This document shows, one piece after another, positions 63,855 through 64,000 of a stretch of 64,000 nt of DNA. This DNA is from Planctomycetota bacterium (GTDB lineage Bacteria; Planctomycetota; Planctomycetia; JALXBF01), in assembly GCA_026991575.1 (NCBI GenBank), contig JALXBF010000181.1, positions 32,982 to 96,981 on the forward strand, read 5' to 3'. How positions within the stretch are numbered: position 1 is the first letter of the stretch; the number at the start of each line of letters is the position of its first letter. The translations under genes and the position numbers were made by a program. Below the pieces are notes generated by a model that worked only from the letters and a program-made list of their open reading frames with translations, did not search any database and had not been told where the DNA came from.

Positions 63855-64000
63855 AAGAAAGCGTGCGATGGGCCCGCGGGCGCTATGGAATCAACTTCCG
63901 GCCGGGTGGGCGTAAAGCTGCCCGCGACCCGTTTGAAGTAGGCTGCCCGATTTGTCTCCGGTTCGCCTGTCACCAAGACCACGCCGGGCACCACCCCATC

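Larger units (their letters stand above)
63446..64000. other. Terminal region without a supported gene
   Basis: About 555 bp. An open frame on the minus strand (63635-63994) covers the inverted repeats below and has no ribosome binding site, so I do not annotate it. The three inverted repeats are listed separately; the region may hold the promoter of rimI near 63450-63550. Confidence 0.5.

Noticed and set aside
63635..63994. Open frame of 119 codons on the minus strand
   Set aside because: It overlaps the three inverted repeats, lacks a ribosome binding site and has no recognisable fold.
1..64000. CRISPR arrays, insertion sequences, phage genes, rRNA
   Set aside because: No regularly spaced repeats, transposase motifs, terminal inverted repeats with flanking duplications, or rRNA-like sequence were seen on reading.

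Overview
This is a high-GC bacterial chromosome segment from a planctomycete, probably of the Pirellulales/Thermoguttaceae type; genus and species cannot be fixed from the sequence alone. The pointers are two very large PVC-type membrane-bound dehydrogenase/cytochrome c proteins with CxxCH haem sites, a PQQ-like propeller protein with the WPQWRGPNRDG start, an exosortase U (XrtU) locus with an EpsI-like protein and a tyrosine autokinase, several membrane-bound GT39/ArnT-like glycosyltransferases, and many lineage-restricted secreted proteins. I see no insertion sequence, phage gene, integrase, CRISPR array or rRNA. The one tRNA is tRNA-Cys(GCA).

Layout. 1-5.6 kb: 5' half of leuS (minus, cut by the window edge), a small membrane protein, a zinc-ribbon/PH-domain membrane protein and a 950-residue membrane-anchored protein. 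5.8-10.7 kb: a translationally coupled pair, cytochrome/dehydrogenase plus PQQ-like propeller. 10.7-18.2 kb: a small lipoprotein, a secreted protein, a GNAT acetyltransferase overlapping a membrane glycosyltransferase, a two-module ABC-2 permease without an adjacent ATPase, and a secreted M2-like metallopeptidase. 18.6-23.7 kb (minus): topA followed by a DegT-type aminotransferase and a UDP-sugar dehydrogenase, i.e. a sugar-nucleotide pair in line with topA. 24-29.3 kb (plus): PpiD/SurA-like chaperone, S41 protease, tsaD, then tRNA-Cys facing them.

29.4-41 kb is the surface/export core: a 0.9 kb apparently non-coding leader, xrtU, a Wzz-BY-kinase fusion and an EpsI-like gene (plus strand), converging on a minus-strand operon of ArnT-like glycosyltransferase, HlyD-type adaptor, ABC ATPase and FtsX/MacB-type permease. 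41-48.7 kb: a conserved hypothetical, an HtrA-type protease with trpD 6 bp behind it, a secreted deacetylase-like/FG-GAP protein, another GT39 enzyme, and a MoaB/MogA gene preceded by a 15-bp palindrome.

49-57.9 kb: an alpha/beta-hydrolase with Glu in place of the nucleophile Ser, divergent from a four-gene plus-strand operon (second cytochrome/dehydrogenase, secreted propeller-like protein, HEAT-repeat protein, secretin-N0-like protein) that ends in a strong intrinsic terminator. 57.9-64 kb: acpS, a PcrA/UvrD helicase, and a minus-strand rimI - histidine phosphatase - serine hydrolase group. The last 550 bp have no convincing gene but carry three strong consecutive inverted repeats.

The window therefore mixes housekeeping genes (leuS, topA, tsaD, trpD, acpS, pcrA, rimI) with lineage-specific envelope, polysaccharide and periplasmic redox genes. 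Start codons were revised wherever Shine-Dalgarno spacing and signal peptides argued for a shorter protein. All functional assignments come from motif reading; no database search was possible.
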